64,000 bases of DNA. Source: Lichenostomus cassidix. Taxonomy: Eukaryota; Chordata; Aves; Passeriformes; Meliphagidae. The notes under the pieces are model-generated. The model was given only the letters and a program-made list of their open reading frames with translations, had not been told where the DNA came from and did no database searches. Of this stretch, positions 24,901-38,510 are shown one piece after another. Each line of letters starts with the position of its first letter. The first letter of the stretch is position 1. The position numbers and the translations under genes were made by a program. The stretch lies in contig CM039182.1 in assembly GCA_008360975.2 (NCBI GenBank), forward strand, positions 105,555,443 to 105,619,442, read 5' to 3'.

Positions 24901-27900
24901 GTGTTTGCCATGGGAGTGTGAATGTAAATAATATTGCTGCTTTTCTTGTTTCTTACTGCCGTTGTCCAAATTGTTCTCCAATTTGGCTTTGCATTTTGTG
25001 TTTTGTTACATTACAGACCTCGTGTCTGCCAATTGCACTGTTGTTATAACTCCGGCTCAGGAGTATAATAAAACCCAACTTCTGCCACATTTTTTACTGA
25101 ATGCAAAACTTTGCTACAAGCTTAAATTTTTCATTCATTCATTAATGGATTTATTCCCAGAAAATGAGGGTGGGGTGCTGCTCTGAAGTTGGAGACAAGT
25201 GTTCAATTGAACTAGGGAAGGTTTCGAATCATATCCTTGTTATTTCTTCATTTGTGGAGTCAACACAGGACATAAGATACTTTGTCCTTTCTATTATTAG
25301 ATATATTTGTCAAAGCTGCCAGTGTAAAATCTATTCTACTGCACAAATCCACAACTATATTTATCATTTAAAAGTTTAACTGATTACAAAGTAGGTACAA
25401 AATGTTCTGGGAAGTCCCCTTTGCTGACAATCACAATCATTGTCTTAATTGAATGGAACGCAGAATACATCCCAGATTTAGTCCAGGGTTATTTTTGATC
25501 AAACATGCATCCAGAAAAGAGTTTGTCGGTGCAAGGGTTTATGCAAGATGTCTTGAAAGTCAACACTCTTGTGCTGATAAAATGTGCAAGTTCAGTTGCT
25601 ATAATACATTTTCATCAGGGTTTCAGCTTGCTTATTCTTGATCTTAACCTTTGAGACAGTGTCTTCAGTATAGCCACTGCATGCAGTTGTCAGAACCAGG
25701 GAGACAGTGGTTTTCAACCCATCGCCCAAAGATGGGCTACATCTAACAGGTTCTTCAAATGGAAGCAAGGAAAGAAACCTGTTATCAGATGTCCACACCT
25801 CCACCAGAACATGTTTTGGATTATTGTAGTCAAATGAGATCAGACATCAGTAGATAAAAAAAACTGGAAATGAACTCAAAAGCATGTAGAATGCCACTGC
25901 AACAGAGAAAAGATGAGGTATGTTTGACACAGCTACCTTTGCTAAATGAAGAAAATACCTTTATCAGCATCAGCTAAAGTCTTTGGGAAGCTTCCAAGTA
26001 CAGTGCATCACTGAGATATTCAAACCTAGAGAGACTTAAGCATTTATCTCGAGAGCCAGGAGAGACACAGTTATCTCTTGACAGATTTGTGTGAGGTACA
26101 TGGCCTTATTTTTGAAAATCTATATATTGTTATTACTTTTATGCAAGCTGTTATTTGTGTGGCTGGGCGTGGCACACCTCCAGAAACACTCAGACCTCTA
26201 AGGATTTATTTTCATTTGTGGCAGTTACTAAGTGACAGTCTGTACCATATTTGTGCAGGCTAGTCAGATAACATCTCCATAACTCATTAAATCTGGATGA
26301 TAAACCTTGTTTGTTAAGACAAAATAATGACACAAGCTGCAGTATTTTAAAAGTACAGCGCACTTTTGGCTCATGCAGAATTGGCTACCCAATGATGAGT
26401 AAGCTATTGTGGCTTATCGCGATTCCCCGCATCAGCTGTGCCCTGCCAGCTGTCTAGGTTAGCTACCTGCAGAAGTGAAATACTTCTGCAATAATACTGA
26501 GAATGTGAAGAGGTCTCAGGAAAATGTCTTTGGAAATGTTGAGAAACAGAGAATATGCTGTTTATAGTGAAAGACTGAAGATTTTCAAGCCTTTTAGCTT
26601 ACCAAAGAAGAGTACAGGCAGCAACTTTATCACAGACTGCTAATACTTTCTTAAGAAACAGAAACAGAATAAGAGATGACTCTGTAGTCTGGCAGATTGA
26701 GATATAACAAGAATGTAAGTCAAGAAAATAGAGCAAAGTCAAGTGGGAAATGAGGTGAACATTATGAACTGCAACAGTAATTGGTCTTTAAACCAGTGTA
26801 TTGTTATTTCAGTGGAATTTCCAATGCTGGATATTTTTCAAATCTAGAATGATTTTTAAAAAGCCCCAGTATAATTCAAATCAGGAGCATCTGTTGATCT
26901 CAGAAATTAACACTTGTGAATCTTTTGGCCAAAGCAATGCACAGGATCAGATGAACAGAATGTTCTTTTTACAGCCTTAAAACTTGTATGACTAGCGCAA
27001 TACAGAAAATATTCCCATTAAAAGAAGAAAGTTAAACCAAACCCCTTCAAATCTTAACACTGTTTGAAAAGCACGCTGCTTCTGATTATTTGGATCAGCA
27101 TTAGCTTCTGAAAACAGAGAGGTGACAATCCCATCCAGCCTCCTTTTCTTTGTTAGTGCCTCTGTTCTTACCAGGTTTGGTAATGGTTTTTTGCTCTTGT
27201 TATACCTCTGTCTAGTGGACAGAAAATTTATTATCATCTCTGTGTTTCTTCTTGAAATAAAAATAGTGTTTGATCAAGTTACCTCTTAACCTTCTCTTTG
27301 ATAAGCTAAGTCGCTGAAGCCTCCTAGGTCTTCTGACTTGGAGAAATACTCAGGAAGGCCAGACTGAGGGTGAATTTACTTTGGTAGTGTAAGCCTAAAG
27401 CTTGTTTTCTTAGAATTGTTTTATGAGGTGGACTTAATTGCTGTTAATAATAATTAGAACCGGACAGAAATGTTCTAATTGATTTTTATCTGTGCTTTGG
27501 AACGTATTTTGATTGTTTCGTCCAGCTGCTTCCTTTCACTCTTTGGTAATGGTTAAGGAACAATGACTTCCAACAAATGTCTGGGTTTTCATGTATGAAT
27601 GCCAGTCTGTTCTTTGCCCTACTCTTTCAACAGCAAGAACAGCGAGATCTTTTCGCCTCTGCACTTAGATGTGCAAAGAAGATGCTCTGCGTGCAGCAAA
27701 AGCAGAACAATCAAAATCCACCCAGAGAAATCCCACAGCAGTGATTTGGAAAGGAAATGGAGAGCTCCTTTTCAGATGGTCCAGCCCCACCCCCTTGTCA
27801 TCCGGATTAAGACAGTAAGGGTGCGGGTTGCATATTTGCAAGTGAATCAGCTGCTTACCAAAAGACTGTTATATTTTCAGTAAAAGAAATAGAATGTCAT

Positions 27901-30222
27901 TGTTAACTTACTGTTTAAGGGAAAATAACGTTTTGAAGAGGTGTCTTTCTGAGAAGCAGCTAAGTGGATTTTTTCATGTATTAAAATGTCACAATCTTTG
28001 TTTCAGCTTTAGTTATAGTGACTGTGCTTTAATTGTTTATCAATATGTACAAACTGTAGAGAAGACACTAAATTGTAGGAAAAAACATGATTCCCCACTG
28101 TCTTTAGAGTCTTCCTCTTCCCACATGTAGCTCTCCCAGCATATATGAGTCTAAATGGACATGTGTTTTGAGAGCATTCATTTTAATTTTCACAGTTTAG
28201 AAGAATGAGGGTTCAGTGTTATTAAAAAACTCAACATCTCTCTGAAAGATTTGTAAAGGTGGATGAACATGCAATAAGATATTCAAGATCACAGTTCTGT
28301 GTGTGTATCTTCTGGTAAGTATAATAGCCTTCTTTTTGTAAAAACCTTCTTCCCCTAGGTGCAAAATTATACTTTACAGCAGTTAAGCATTACGTATCTT
28401 CATTAAAAAATATATAAATTCCTATTTGCCAAAATATGAAAATCTGAAATCAGTTGCTTGCATATTTCTCTACAAAATTTCCTGGACAGGAACAAGTGCC
28501 TACATGGTGTGTTTGTAGCACCTGGGACTCATCAGACCAAATGCATATGCGCTGTAGAATTGATCATTGCTTGCACAGCAAGTTCAATGAATTACTGGAT
28601 TTGCTGGGTGCATGCACAGGGGTGCAGGGGTGCAGCACCACAGGCTGTGGTGTCCCACATGTGTGGGATTTGGAGTGCAAACTATATTTAACCAGGTCCT
28701 GCACATGGACTGGTTGTCTGTGCAGGATCTCTGCAAGCTCAGCAGTTCACGCAGAGCTCCAGTAACCTGAAACACTGTATACCTCAAAACAAAACGAGAA
28801 AAAAAATGAAAACGGAAAAAGAAATACAACCTACTTTTGTAGAAATATAAAAACAACTTCCTTAAGAGATCCTGCACAGATGACCAGAGAGTGCAGCAGG
28901 GCAGTAGGTGGTGTATAAGCATGGTGGAAATGGCAGGTATCTTTGAAGGATTTATTGAGTTTAATGTGTCATTTTTCCTCATCACCGCAGCAATTCTTGG
29001 TGGCAGTAACAATACCAGCGCTGATGTATGGACCAGCAGATGTCAGTGTAGTTCTGTTCATTCATCTTTCCTTTTGATGGAATTCCAGTTATTTTCCTTG
29101 ATCCCCGCCATTCAGCTTTCTTATTTAACCATTGTCTTTTAGCTTAATGCATCATAATATTTGTAATTCATGTCTTCTGTCAGTGTCTTTGGAAATGGAC
29201 ATACTTCTTAACATACATCTTAACAAACACAGGACTAATGCCAAAACACCAGCACTGCCAGGCAGACCACAAGACAGCAGGAGAGAGGACACGGAGACAA
29301 AGCACTGGGGTGATGAGAGGGGCATTGCTGTGAGAGACACCAGAGTCCTTGTCGAGGCTCAGACTTCTCCAGAGGTCAGGTATGTTGCAATGCAGAACCA
29401 CCCCCAGCTCTTATGATCCTTTTCCCTGCATCTATAAGGAGAAGAAAATATAACATGGACAAGAAAAGAATGTGCTCCCAATATATCACTCTCTAAAATT
29501 GTTTCTTCCTCTCTTGATAGTTCCATCTGGGGTGCCCTTTTGAGTCTGGCTGAATCTCCAGGGAACACTCGATCAGTTACAGAGTGGTATCAAAGCTACA
29601 TGGCTTCTAAAACAAGTAATAACCTGTGAGACCTCAGCAGTAGGGAGAATTGGTTTAACCACCTGGTTCCAAGGCTTTCTGTATGAGCTGAAGGGCTTGA
29701 GATAAAGTGAAGAAATTCCTGAAATGTTCGTTTAGAATAGTTTTCAGTTGTAGTCATAAGGGTGAAGGAAAAAACTGTTCTAATGTCAGAGATGATAGTA
29801 CAAAGAAAAAGTGAAGGGCTGTATTTTCACTTGTGGTGATATTACATGTTTTGGATGCCCTAAAACCTGACTACATGAGAAGTCTGTCCTTCTTCATGTT
29901 GGACTGACAGCTCCTGGATGCACAAGCAGCTGCTCTGTCAGTAAAGCTAAATAAGGTTCATTGGCAGAATGAGCAGTGGTACTTGTTGTATGAGACAGCC
30001 TATTCAGGCCTCCAGCCAAGAGCAGTCCAGACCCTGAGCTTGAAACCTTCTCCATCCTTCAAAGGACTGTAACCAGGAGCGTGCAAACACATAGAAGTTG
30101 CATTATAGTTTGTTTTGTGCACACGTGTGAGTGTCTGTTGGACTCACCACACAGGCTGGGACTGTTTGCACACCATAGACCACTGGAGTCAAAGACCCAA
30201 CCCAAGAGACCCAATGCCACAT
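21926..30222. other. Unique, partly very AT-rich non-coding sequence
   Basis: No gene, RNA gene or interspersed repeat was recognised. The part at about 22350-23480 is strongly AT-rich with T- and A-runs, including the low-complexity palindrome at 22863-22880. Near 26468-26490 there is a 9-bp perfect stem (TGCAGAAGT / ACTTCTGCA) with a 5-base loop. Open frames reach 142 codons (28584-29012 minus) without any recognisable domain. Around 26080-26440 the sequence has the look of a conserved non-coding block, discussed under findings. Confidence 0.5.
22689..22722. repeat. 14-bp AT-rich inverted repeat, 6-base loop
   Basis: TAATACTAATATTT (22689-22702) and AAATATTAGTATTA (22709-22722) are perfect reverse complements around TCCATG. 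Because the neighbourhood is highly AT-rich this is less surprising than it would be in mixed sequence. Confidence 0.75.
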
Positions 30223-30272
30223 TTCCCTTCCCTTCCCTTCCCTTCCCTTCCCTTCCCTTCCCTTCCCTTCCC
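30223..30272 (+). repeat. (TTCCC)10 pentanucleotide repeat
   Basis: There are ten perfect TTCCC units, flanked by unique sequence. On the minus strand it is (GGGAA)10, the same unit type that makes up part of the large homopurine tract at 21.4-21.8 kb but in the opposite orientation. Frames through it on both strands are repeat artefacts. Confidence 0.96.
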
Positions 30273-33200
30273 CAAACAGATGGCAGGTCAGCAATAGCAG
30301 CTTCACACCACCAAGCTCTCCAGGAAACAAAGACAGGAACACATCTTAAGAAGTTTTAGGTCTGCATGGATCCGATCCCAAAATAGATAGTCTTCTGGTC
30401 CCCAGTTTTGGCACAGCCTGTTACAGTCTAACTGGCTTTGCAAAGAGATGAACTAGGAGCCAAATCTCAGAGGCTGGGGTTATCTTGGTGTTTGTTTCAG
30501 GTCCATTTTTGATGTAAGAAAAATTATATTATATGCTATGATAAAATTGTGACACGGCATCATTATCAAGCTATAACATGATGCTATTAATTCATCACAC
30601 CCTCTGCAAGTTGCTGTGACCACAGCCCTAATTGTTTCTTCAAGCTCACAGTAATGTGGCCTCTGGCTCATTATAAAATTACATGTAGAATCTCATGAGA
30701 TGCAAAAGGAAAAGAAAAAGGAATGAAAATCTCTCTGTGGACCTTTTTGAGTTATACAAGTCATGGCTTTAGACAGGGAGAAACATTCCAACAACAGAGA
30801 TTGGCAAATATTAGAAAATTTGGCTATAGATTCTTGGAAGTTTCTCAGAAGCTTTTCCAAACCTCATCTTTAGATTATCCAAGACACTACACAGATCTCT
30901 CGGGTTACAATTTCTGGTCTTTGCTGACTCCAGCAAGCACAGACTTATGTGAAAATTGAAATATAAAATAAACAACTACCTACCCCAGGAATGCAAATCT
31001 CTTCCCCTTCTTAAATCTTGACTGACTAAATCTTTTGAGCTTCAGAAAAGTGTATGCATATGTTCACTTGGATAGAAAAGTTGGGTCATATCCTAATATT
31101 TAGTTGAACCAATTTGAACAGCCATTCTCATCCAATAATTTGCTTTTAATGAATATGACAGGAAAAGCCAGGCTCTTTATTGCATTTAGTCTTCTCTGAG
31201 TAGCCCAGTCTTTCTTCTTCCTCCTGTATATCCCTCCAGCTGATCTCATAACACCAAAGTACCTCTTTGATCCGTGCTGGGTAGATACACAATGGCTCTT
31301 GTCAGTGAAGGGCCATGTTGCACCCTGGTTTCATATGTCTCCACATTGCTGCCCTGGTAGCAGATGTCCCACATGGTGCCTGTCAGCAGATTTACCCACC
31401 ATGGGAACCTGCCAGAATGGGTCTCCATTCAGCCACTGCTCCCTTGCCATGTCTGTCCTGGTGTTCCCACTGTGATGTTATCCAGTGAAAACAAAAGTCA
31501 TCAGGGTGCCCTCAGGATTGCAACCTCCCCTTGAGCACATTTCCCGTGGCTGAAGCAGAAGTGTCCCCCATACCCTTGCACAAAATGGTGCTTGCTTCTT
31601 GGGAAGAGTTTGGCAGCTAATGGATCCAGTCTGTGGATCAGAGGCACTAAAATGGCTTGGAAATTCTCATAAGCATCTCCAGCTGTTCAATACATTAAAA
31701 TAGCTGTAAAATAATAAAATGGAAGGAGAGGCTGTCGGTAATGTTGAACAACATTGTGGACACTTCTGACAGTCAGTGCTATCTCATACACAGAGAGCTC
31801 CTTTTACTTTATATTCCCAATAAAGGTTTTGTTGGGTCTATTAGTCTTTGGGCAACCCAGAGAAGGGATGTGACATGAATTTAATGTGCCCCTTCTTAAA
31901 TCCTCACTGTTCTGATAATCACAAAGAGTTAAAGTAACGCAGCAGAAGGTTTCTCTGGGCCTCTAGGAGGTTCAGCAGATTACTAATACACTACAGGCAG
32001 TTTTAATGACAGAGCTTCCAGCTCAAATCTGGCCTTTTTATTATGATGAAGGGCCTGGCCCCAAGTGGTACAGAACACCTGCAGCTCTCATTGAATACAA
32101 TGGGATCTGATGCTGATGAAAGGGACCATTTTCAAACTTCCTTAGAAGTAGGCGCTCCCCAGATGTTATGCAAAAAGCCCTGCAGAACAGGCATCAAGTG
32201 CTGTGATACTAGGCAGGCCAGCCACTCTTTTCCTCAGCAGGATAAACCCAGGAGTTTGTGCGAGTGGTTTATGTGATCAGATCTCCTATCCAGGAGCAAG
32301 CAAATTAAGGTCAGTGCTGACTGAATTAATGGAAGTATTAGACATTCCTTGAGAAGAACTGGACATTCGAACAAAGAGGATTTTCTCTCGGTGGGAAGGT
32401 GCCTGATGACATCTGAGTTTTGTCCCTGACAATAGTCATAGTGGGACTTTGAATATAATCCAGAAGAAAACTTGTGAGAAACTGGGAAGCATGTGTATGA
32501 GGAAAGACAAAGGGATGTGCACAACTTCTTACATGTAATTTCAAAGCAGAGCTTCAACAGAGACTTATTTTATCTGAACCAGTTCATATCTCTAAATTTC
32601 ACTGTTCACCCACGGTCAAGAGGAAACAATGCTTTCCACTCTGTGCTATAACACTTTTGAAATTCCTCTTCTTTGCAATTCCCCATAAACCCCTTGGTTA
32701 ATGCAGATGGAGATCCTCAGCCCTGTGTGGTACTGGTGCCTCTGGGACAGACCACTGCTGTAGGCATGGGTGGGATTGGTGCTGGCAATTTTGGGTGAAA
32801 TACTGTAAAACTGTTGATGAAGTGCAAGGCTGCACCATTCATTTGGTTCTTTATTGAATTTTATTTAGTCACATTCTCTATGCCTTTTAGCCATTGCTCC
32901 CTCCCTTCCTCATTTAATATATCTACTTATTATATAGAGAGCTGGTTCTAATTAAAGTAAATAAAAAATAAAACAATAAACAAAAAAATCGAATATATTG
33001 TATACTTGATTAGCCATGGCTGGGCAATAATATACAAGGGAAAATCTACATTCCTAGTCCTCTCAGCTGGGGATAAGATCCAGAATCATATTACCAATAT
33101 AAACAGCATAAAGCAGTCTGCTTTATTAATACCTAATATATCAGATATCACACATTCATTGCAAAAGGCAAAAGAATAAAAGCATGCCTGCATTCTGACA

Positions 33201-36067
33201 TTGACACAGATATTAAATAACACGTGTCCTGTTCTGGATTTTCTTTTCTTTGTTACAGGGTTGCAGGGGAAGAAAGGCATAAATACAATAATAGTAAAAA
33301 AAAAAAAGTTCTGTGACAGTTATGTGGTGATGGCAACATTGGCCCATTGTATGCAGTAAGTAAACATAAAAACACAGCAAACCTCTCAAATAATATCCAT
33401 GCATTGGGCCAAATCCCAGCCACCACCAGCTGTCCATGCACTGTGGATTTGCTGTGGCAGTGCTGCATAGCTGGAGGAGGGAGGCAGTATAGGAGGACTT
33501 GGGCAAATGATTTGTACAGCTCAGGAATGTCACAGAAGTGCTGGGTGTTGTCGGTTTATTTTTCTGCTCTTGGATCCTCGTAGGACTGGTTTATTCTTTT
33601 CACAGGGCTGTTGTAGCTCACATCCCCAGTGCTGAGGGACTACTGTCAGGAAGAGAAAAGCTGAAGACTTAGTATTCCCTGGTGATGTTCCCTTTCTGGT
33701 CTTTTCCCTCTATTCCCTAATCCCTTCCTCCACCATCATCCTGAGGGTGGAGGAGGAGGCGAGGTCCTGAAAAGGGAATGCAGAGGCAGTGTTAGATAAA
33801 TGCTGCCAGATAAACCCCTCTCTGTCAAAGTTATTTCCCTGGACAGTTTCTTTGTGTCTGTGTAGCTGGCATAAAGTGGCCAAAGCATACAACTGCCTCT
33901 CATCAGAGTGATTGTGTGTACAGTGTGGGTATGTGAGTATAGAAATTAATAAGGTTGGACCCTCTCTCTCTTACTGGGATTTAGGTTTTCTCCAAATATG
34001 AAACCAAATAGCTGGGTTTCACTGTATAGAAATAAAACCGTACACTTTAAAAAGTGGCGAAGTAAAACTTCCACAGTAGCTTTGATATGGCTGGTTCTTT
34101 TTTAAGCCACTTGGACTTGGCATTGCTTCCTGACAGTCTGCCAGCCTTGGATGCTGTTGTTTTTATCCATGCTGGAGAATGAGACAGCTTGCTGATGGCT
34201 TTCTGAGTATGGTGTTTGTATGGGTTACCTGGCATCATCCTGAACTCAAGGAAATTGCAGTTCTCAACCTTTCACGTGTGTGGGTAGCAGCCAGACAATG
34301 CTGAGCCATGCACAGGCATGTGAAAGCCTCTGTTTCCTTTCTGCTGAACATAAAGGTCCCTCAGACTGGGGTTATGATATTACTGCCTTCATTTCCTTCC
34401 CACCACCGCTCTCTGAAGCCAGTGACCTAGGGCAATATTGTACCCATTCCTCTCTCCCCACAGCCAATTCAACCCTATACCTCAACCATCTACCCCTGCC
34501 CCTCAGGCACCTGCCTTGACACTTCAGCCATCCGCCCCTGACACACAGCAAGACTCTGGGAGCTGACAAAGTTACCACCAGACAACTGATTACCTGCTAA
34601 TCTGCTGCTTGGTAGCAGCTGGTTGTGTGAAATCTCTTATCCTGCAGCTCAACTTTTTCACAGAGGGAGGTACGGCTGAACACGAACTCCTGTACAGAGG
34701 CAATTACACAAGCTACAGGGTTACTGCCTTGATATAGGCAGTTGAAGACTGCTGCCTCCAAGTATCATTTGAAGTATTTCACACACCAGCAGTGGTGCAC
34801 ATATCTCAGCCTGGTTTGGTGGACTGGGCATTTGTGAACCTGTCAGGTTCACTGAGGTCCGCTCTGCGCTGATGTGTGTGTATGTGTGTGTGTGTGTGTG
34901 CACAGTCAGATTGTTTTGTTTCCCATTTGTAAGCTTCTTGAGGAAGATTGCTTTCTGCAGCATTTATTGGGGTCTTGCATAATAAGCTGCTTGCCTTGGT
35001 GGAGCTGTGAAGTACTACCAATACTGGCAGTCCACTGCATGCATCCAAAGAAAATCAAGACATTTCCCTGATTGCATTTGCTTGACGGATGCTTTGGAGG
35101 GTGGCACATGGCACTGGGTTTGTTGATTAAGTGTTATGGTAAGCCAGAAAGTGATTCGCTGTGACATAATAAGATGTGACTGATGTGTCCTGATGTGGTA
35201 CAAACTGAGCTGTTGCAGAGAGATTCACAGTCAGACCCACGTGAAGGTAAAACCTAAAGCACTTTTTCTAACACCCAGTTCTCAGATATTTGACTTGGAC
35301 AATTACAGATTTGCCACCAACGCTCTGCTGTCCTCAGTCACCACACTAAATCTTCCTAATTGGCAAATACATTAGTGAGAACTGACATCACCATGTTAGT
35401 CACTGCGCAAACATGGAGGTTGGCGGAGAGGTACAATCGTTCAGAGTTGTCCATAATTAATCACAGGCAGGTAGTTCAGAAAGGCTATGGGAACAGTCTC
35501 CACATTCACTTACTAACACTTTATGATCCAAAACAGAATCCAGAAGTTATTCCAAGACAGGTGGTCATAAAATCTTGAAAACTGGTACTGAGAGTTGCTT
35601 TTGTTGTGCCCTACATAAATCTGTCATATTTTGGCTAAATTATATACTGTTTAAAGTCAGCGCTTATAGTAACAACAACCTGTGTTGTGCTTGGAAGTAC
35701 CTTTGCTGCTGAAACCTCTGAGTGTTTGCAGGATGTTCTTTGCTGCTGAAGGTGAAGCCTTGAAGGAGCTGAGCTTCCCCCACAAGGCAGTCAGGATGGG
35801 GCATTGCAGAAGACCTTATGGCTACATGCAGCCATCTGTGGTCAAACAACAAGTAACACAAGAGCTTTATGAGCAAGGGCATGTCCACCCTGTACCTGAG
35901 CTGAAGGGAAAGCACTGAGACAGCTCAGCTCTTTGTAACCTACCCTTTATCTCGTGAAGTGGCTGTTCCACAGCTGAGGATTGTGTGGTATGGGCAGAAC
36001 CAAAATGGCCGTATCAATGCCATAGGGCACCAGGAGTCAAAGGCAACAAGGAAAATAACTTCTGTGC
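30273..36067. other. Unique non-coding sequence, no gene recognised
   Basis: No gene or interspersed repeat was recognised. The largest frames (about 106-107 codons on minus at 32234-32557 and 33213-33533) lack motifs and overlap others. Small features are an A-run of about 12 near 33298-33307 and the TG repeat listed separately. The stretch is AT-leaning throughout and contains no CpG island. Confidence 0.55.
34873..34900 (+). repeat. Short interrupted (TG)n microsatellite
   Basis: TG units run from 34873 to 34900 with a single TA interruption at 34881-34882. It is a minor simple repeat that gives Cys-Val and His-Thr frames of no significance. Confidence 0.9.
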
Positions 36068-36163
36068 AAAAGAAAAAGAAAAAAAAAAAGGAAAAAGAAA
36101 AAGAAAAAAAAAGAAAAGAAAAAAAGAAAAGAAAAAGAAGAAAAAAAAGCAGAAAAGAAAAAG
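36068..36163 (+). repeat. A-rich GAAAA-type purine tract
   Basis: From 36068 to 36149 the plus strand consists only of A and G, mostly GAAAA and GAAAAA variants. A GC interruption follows, then more of the same to about 36163. It may be the degenerated poly(A) tail of a lost retrocopy or a plain simple repeat. No retrocopy was recognised upstream. The Lys/Glu and Phe/Leu/Ser-rich frames across it are artefacts. Confidence 0.92.
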
Positions 36164-37495
36164 CTGTGCAAGTCCTGTAAGCATTAAAATGCTTTGAGAA
36201 TGTAGAGTACAATTGGAGAAGCTTTAAAGAATGCTTCTTTCTGTTTTTGCAAGTGGTGGGGGCAATCACAAGGCAGCCTTATTTCTAGCAGTAACTGGTG
36301 TGTGTGCCAGACTGCTGTTAAGTTAGAGAGCAAAGGCTGATTGTGAAGCTGTATTTTAGAAATTTGAGGAGTTTCCGTACTTCATGTAAGAATGAAACAC
36401 AGGAGACGAATGCTATTAAACAAAATAAAAAGGAAGGAAAGAAAATCACAGGGGTGTTTGTGGCTGCGTTCAGGATGAAGACTAGGTTTTACAGTTCTGG
36501 AGGCTACCTGAGACCTGATAAGACTGTGACTGTGATCAAAACAAACTGGAGGTGATTACTGGCAGATTTCAAATTAATCCTTTAAGAAAACATTAGAATG
36601 CATCACAGCATAGCTTATAGAGGATGGACTCTCCTATGGCTAACTAGACATGATACAAAGAAACTCAATATTACTATAAAACTGAAACTGGAGGCCAGAA
36701 CAGTCCAGAAAAGAGACACAGGATGTTGCCCGTGCTGGGCTCATAGCACATGCTCAATGATGGACCAGCAGGTGGGAGAAGGCGCAAGAAATCCCTTGAA
36801 ATTATGTCAGTTTTCCAGCTTTGCAGGTAGCATGCCAGTATTTGTAGTACAGAGGAGGAAGCAGACAGTGTCTTAGTCAAATTAACACTTCCTAGGAGCA
36901 GGAGATAGTATTGCATTAGACCATTGGACTATAGTTTGGAAAGAAAATGTGTCCTTAACTACGTGAGTTGAAGAGCATTAAGTCCAAGTTACCACAAAGG
37001 GATTTCTTCACATTGCAGAAAAAGCTGAGGCACTGTGGCAGGACGTTGACACTAGAGAAACAACAGCTAAGACCCCAAATTCCTCATGGTGAACACACTA
37101 GGGTGCTTATGGAAAAGATTCCACTTTCACTGCTCCCAGAGAAAAGGGACTACTGAGACACTGTTCTCTTCTAGAACCTCTCAGAAGCTGAGAGAAACCT
37201 GCTCTTCCTTGTCTCCCAAGCTCCTTTGGTGTGAGCCTTGTCCACCATTTAGGGCACATTTTGCTTCTACATATTCCCCGAGTCTTTACTACTCAGACAC
37301 ATTTCTTTAAGTCTATTAGGTGGACACAGTTCTCTCAATAATCTCTTCCTTATTATCTCATTTTTAATTCTCATTAAAAGTATCCATCTTGTGTCAGAAC
37401 TTGTAGGTATCTCTTTCTTTTTCTCCTTTTCCTTCCATCTCGTTCAGGGTTGGATCATTTGTTCCAGTGTTTCAGGTGTTATTTTCCATAAGAAA
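36164..37495. other. Unique non-coding sequence
   Basis: No gene or repeat was recognised between the A-rich tract and the long CR1 fragment. Frames stay below about 95 codons and carry no recognisable motif. Confidence 0.55.
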
Positions 37496-38510
37496 TCATG
37501 GAATCACAGAATGGGTGTGACTGGAGAGGACCACAGTGGGTCATCTGGTCCAACCTCCCTTCTCAAGCAGGGTCATCCTAAAGCACATTACATAGAATTG
37601 CATCCCAGTGGTTCTTGAATATCTCCAGTGAGAAAGACTCCACAAATCTCTGTGAAATTTGTGCCAATGCTCACTCACCCACACAATAAAGAAGTCCTTC
37701 TCATGTTCAGGTGGAATTTTCTGTGCAGCAGTTGCCTCGTGTCCCATTGCTTGTCACCACTGAGAAGAGCCTGGCTCCATCCTCCTGCCCCGCTCCTTTA
37801 GATATGTATAGACACTGACAAGGCCCCCTCTCAGTCAGCTTTTCTTGAGCCTGAACACGCCCAACTCTCAGTATCATTGTAACAGAGATGCTCCAGTCCC
37901 TTAATAATGTTTGTTGACCTGTGCTGGATCCACGCCGGGAGCTCTCCATGTCTATCCTGTACTGGGCATCCCAGAACTGGACTCAGAATTTCAGATGTGA
38001 CCTTGCTAGGGCTGAGGGGCAGGATCACCTCCCTTGACCTGATGGCAATTCTCTTCCTAATGTACCCCAGAATACCATTTGACTTGGCCACAAAGGGACT
38101 GCTGGCTCATGGACAGCTTGTTGTCCACCAGGACCCCCAGGTCCTTTTCCACAGAGCTGCTTACCAGCAGCTCATCCCCCAGCCTGTGCTACTGCATGGG
38201 GTTATTCTTCCCCAGGTATTTGCTTTTTTGTTGAAATTCACAAGGTTCTTCTCTGTCCTTCTCTCCAACCTGTCAAGGTCCTTCTGAAGGGCTGCACAGC
38301 CTGCAGAGGTATTGGCCACTCCTCCTAGATTTGTGTCATCAGGGAACTTGCTGAGGAAGAACCTGTCCCTTCATCCAAGTTATTGATGGTTAAGTTGAAC
38401 AATACTGGACCCAGTATTGAACCTTGGGGGGACACCATTAATGCCAGGTCCCCAGCTAGCCACTGATTATGACCCTCTGGGATCTGCTGTTCAGCCAATT
38501 CTCATTGTGA
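37496..38510 (-). mobile_element. CR1 LINE fragment of about 1 kb, minus strand
   Basis: This is the longest CR1 copy here. The 3' end is at the left (GAATCACAGAATGGG near 37501, then GTCCAACCTCCC). The minus strand carries degraded reverse-transcriptase C-terminal coding: NGILGYIRK, RSREVILPL and IKGLEHL are all readable in one frame at 37831-38091, and further upstream EKDLGVLVD-like sequence is seen in the antisense near 38110-38150. Frameshifts and stops split the ORF. Its 3' end differs from that of the other two copies, suggesting an older or different CR1 subfamily. It is 5'-truncated near 38510, and the right end is approximate. Confidence 0.93.

Noticed and set aside
35959..36269. 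Lysine-rich plus frames and phenylalanine-rich minus frames
   Set aside because: Artefacts of the A-rich GAAAA tract.
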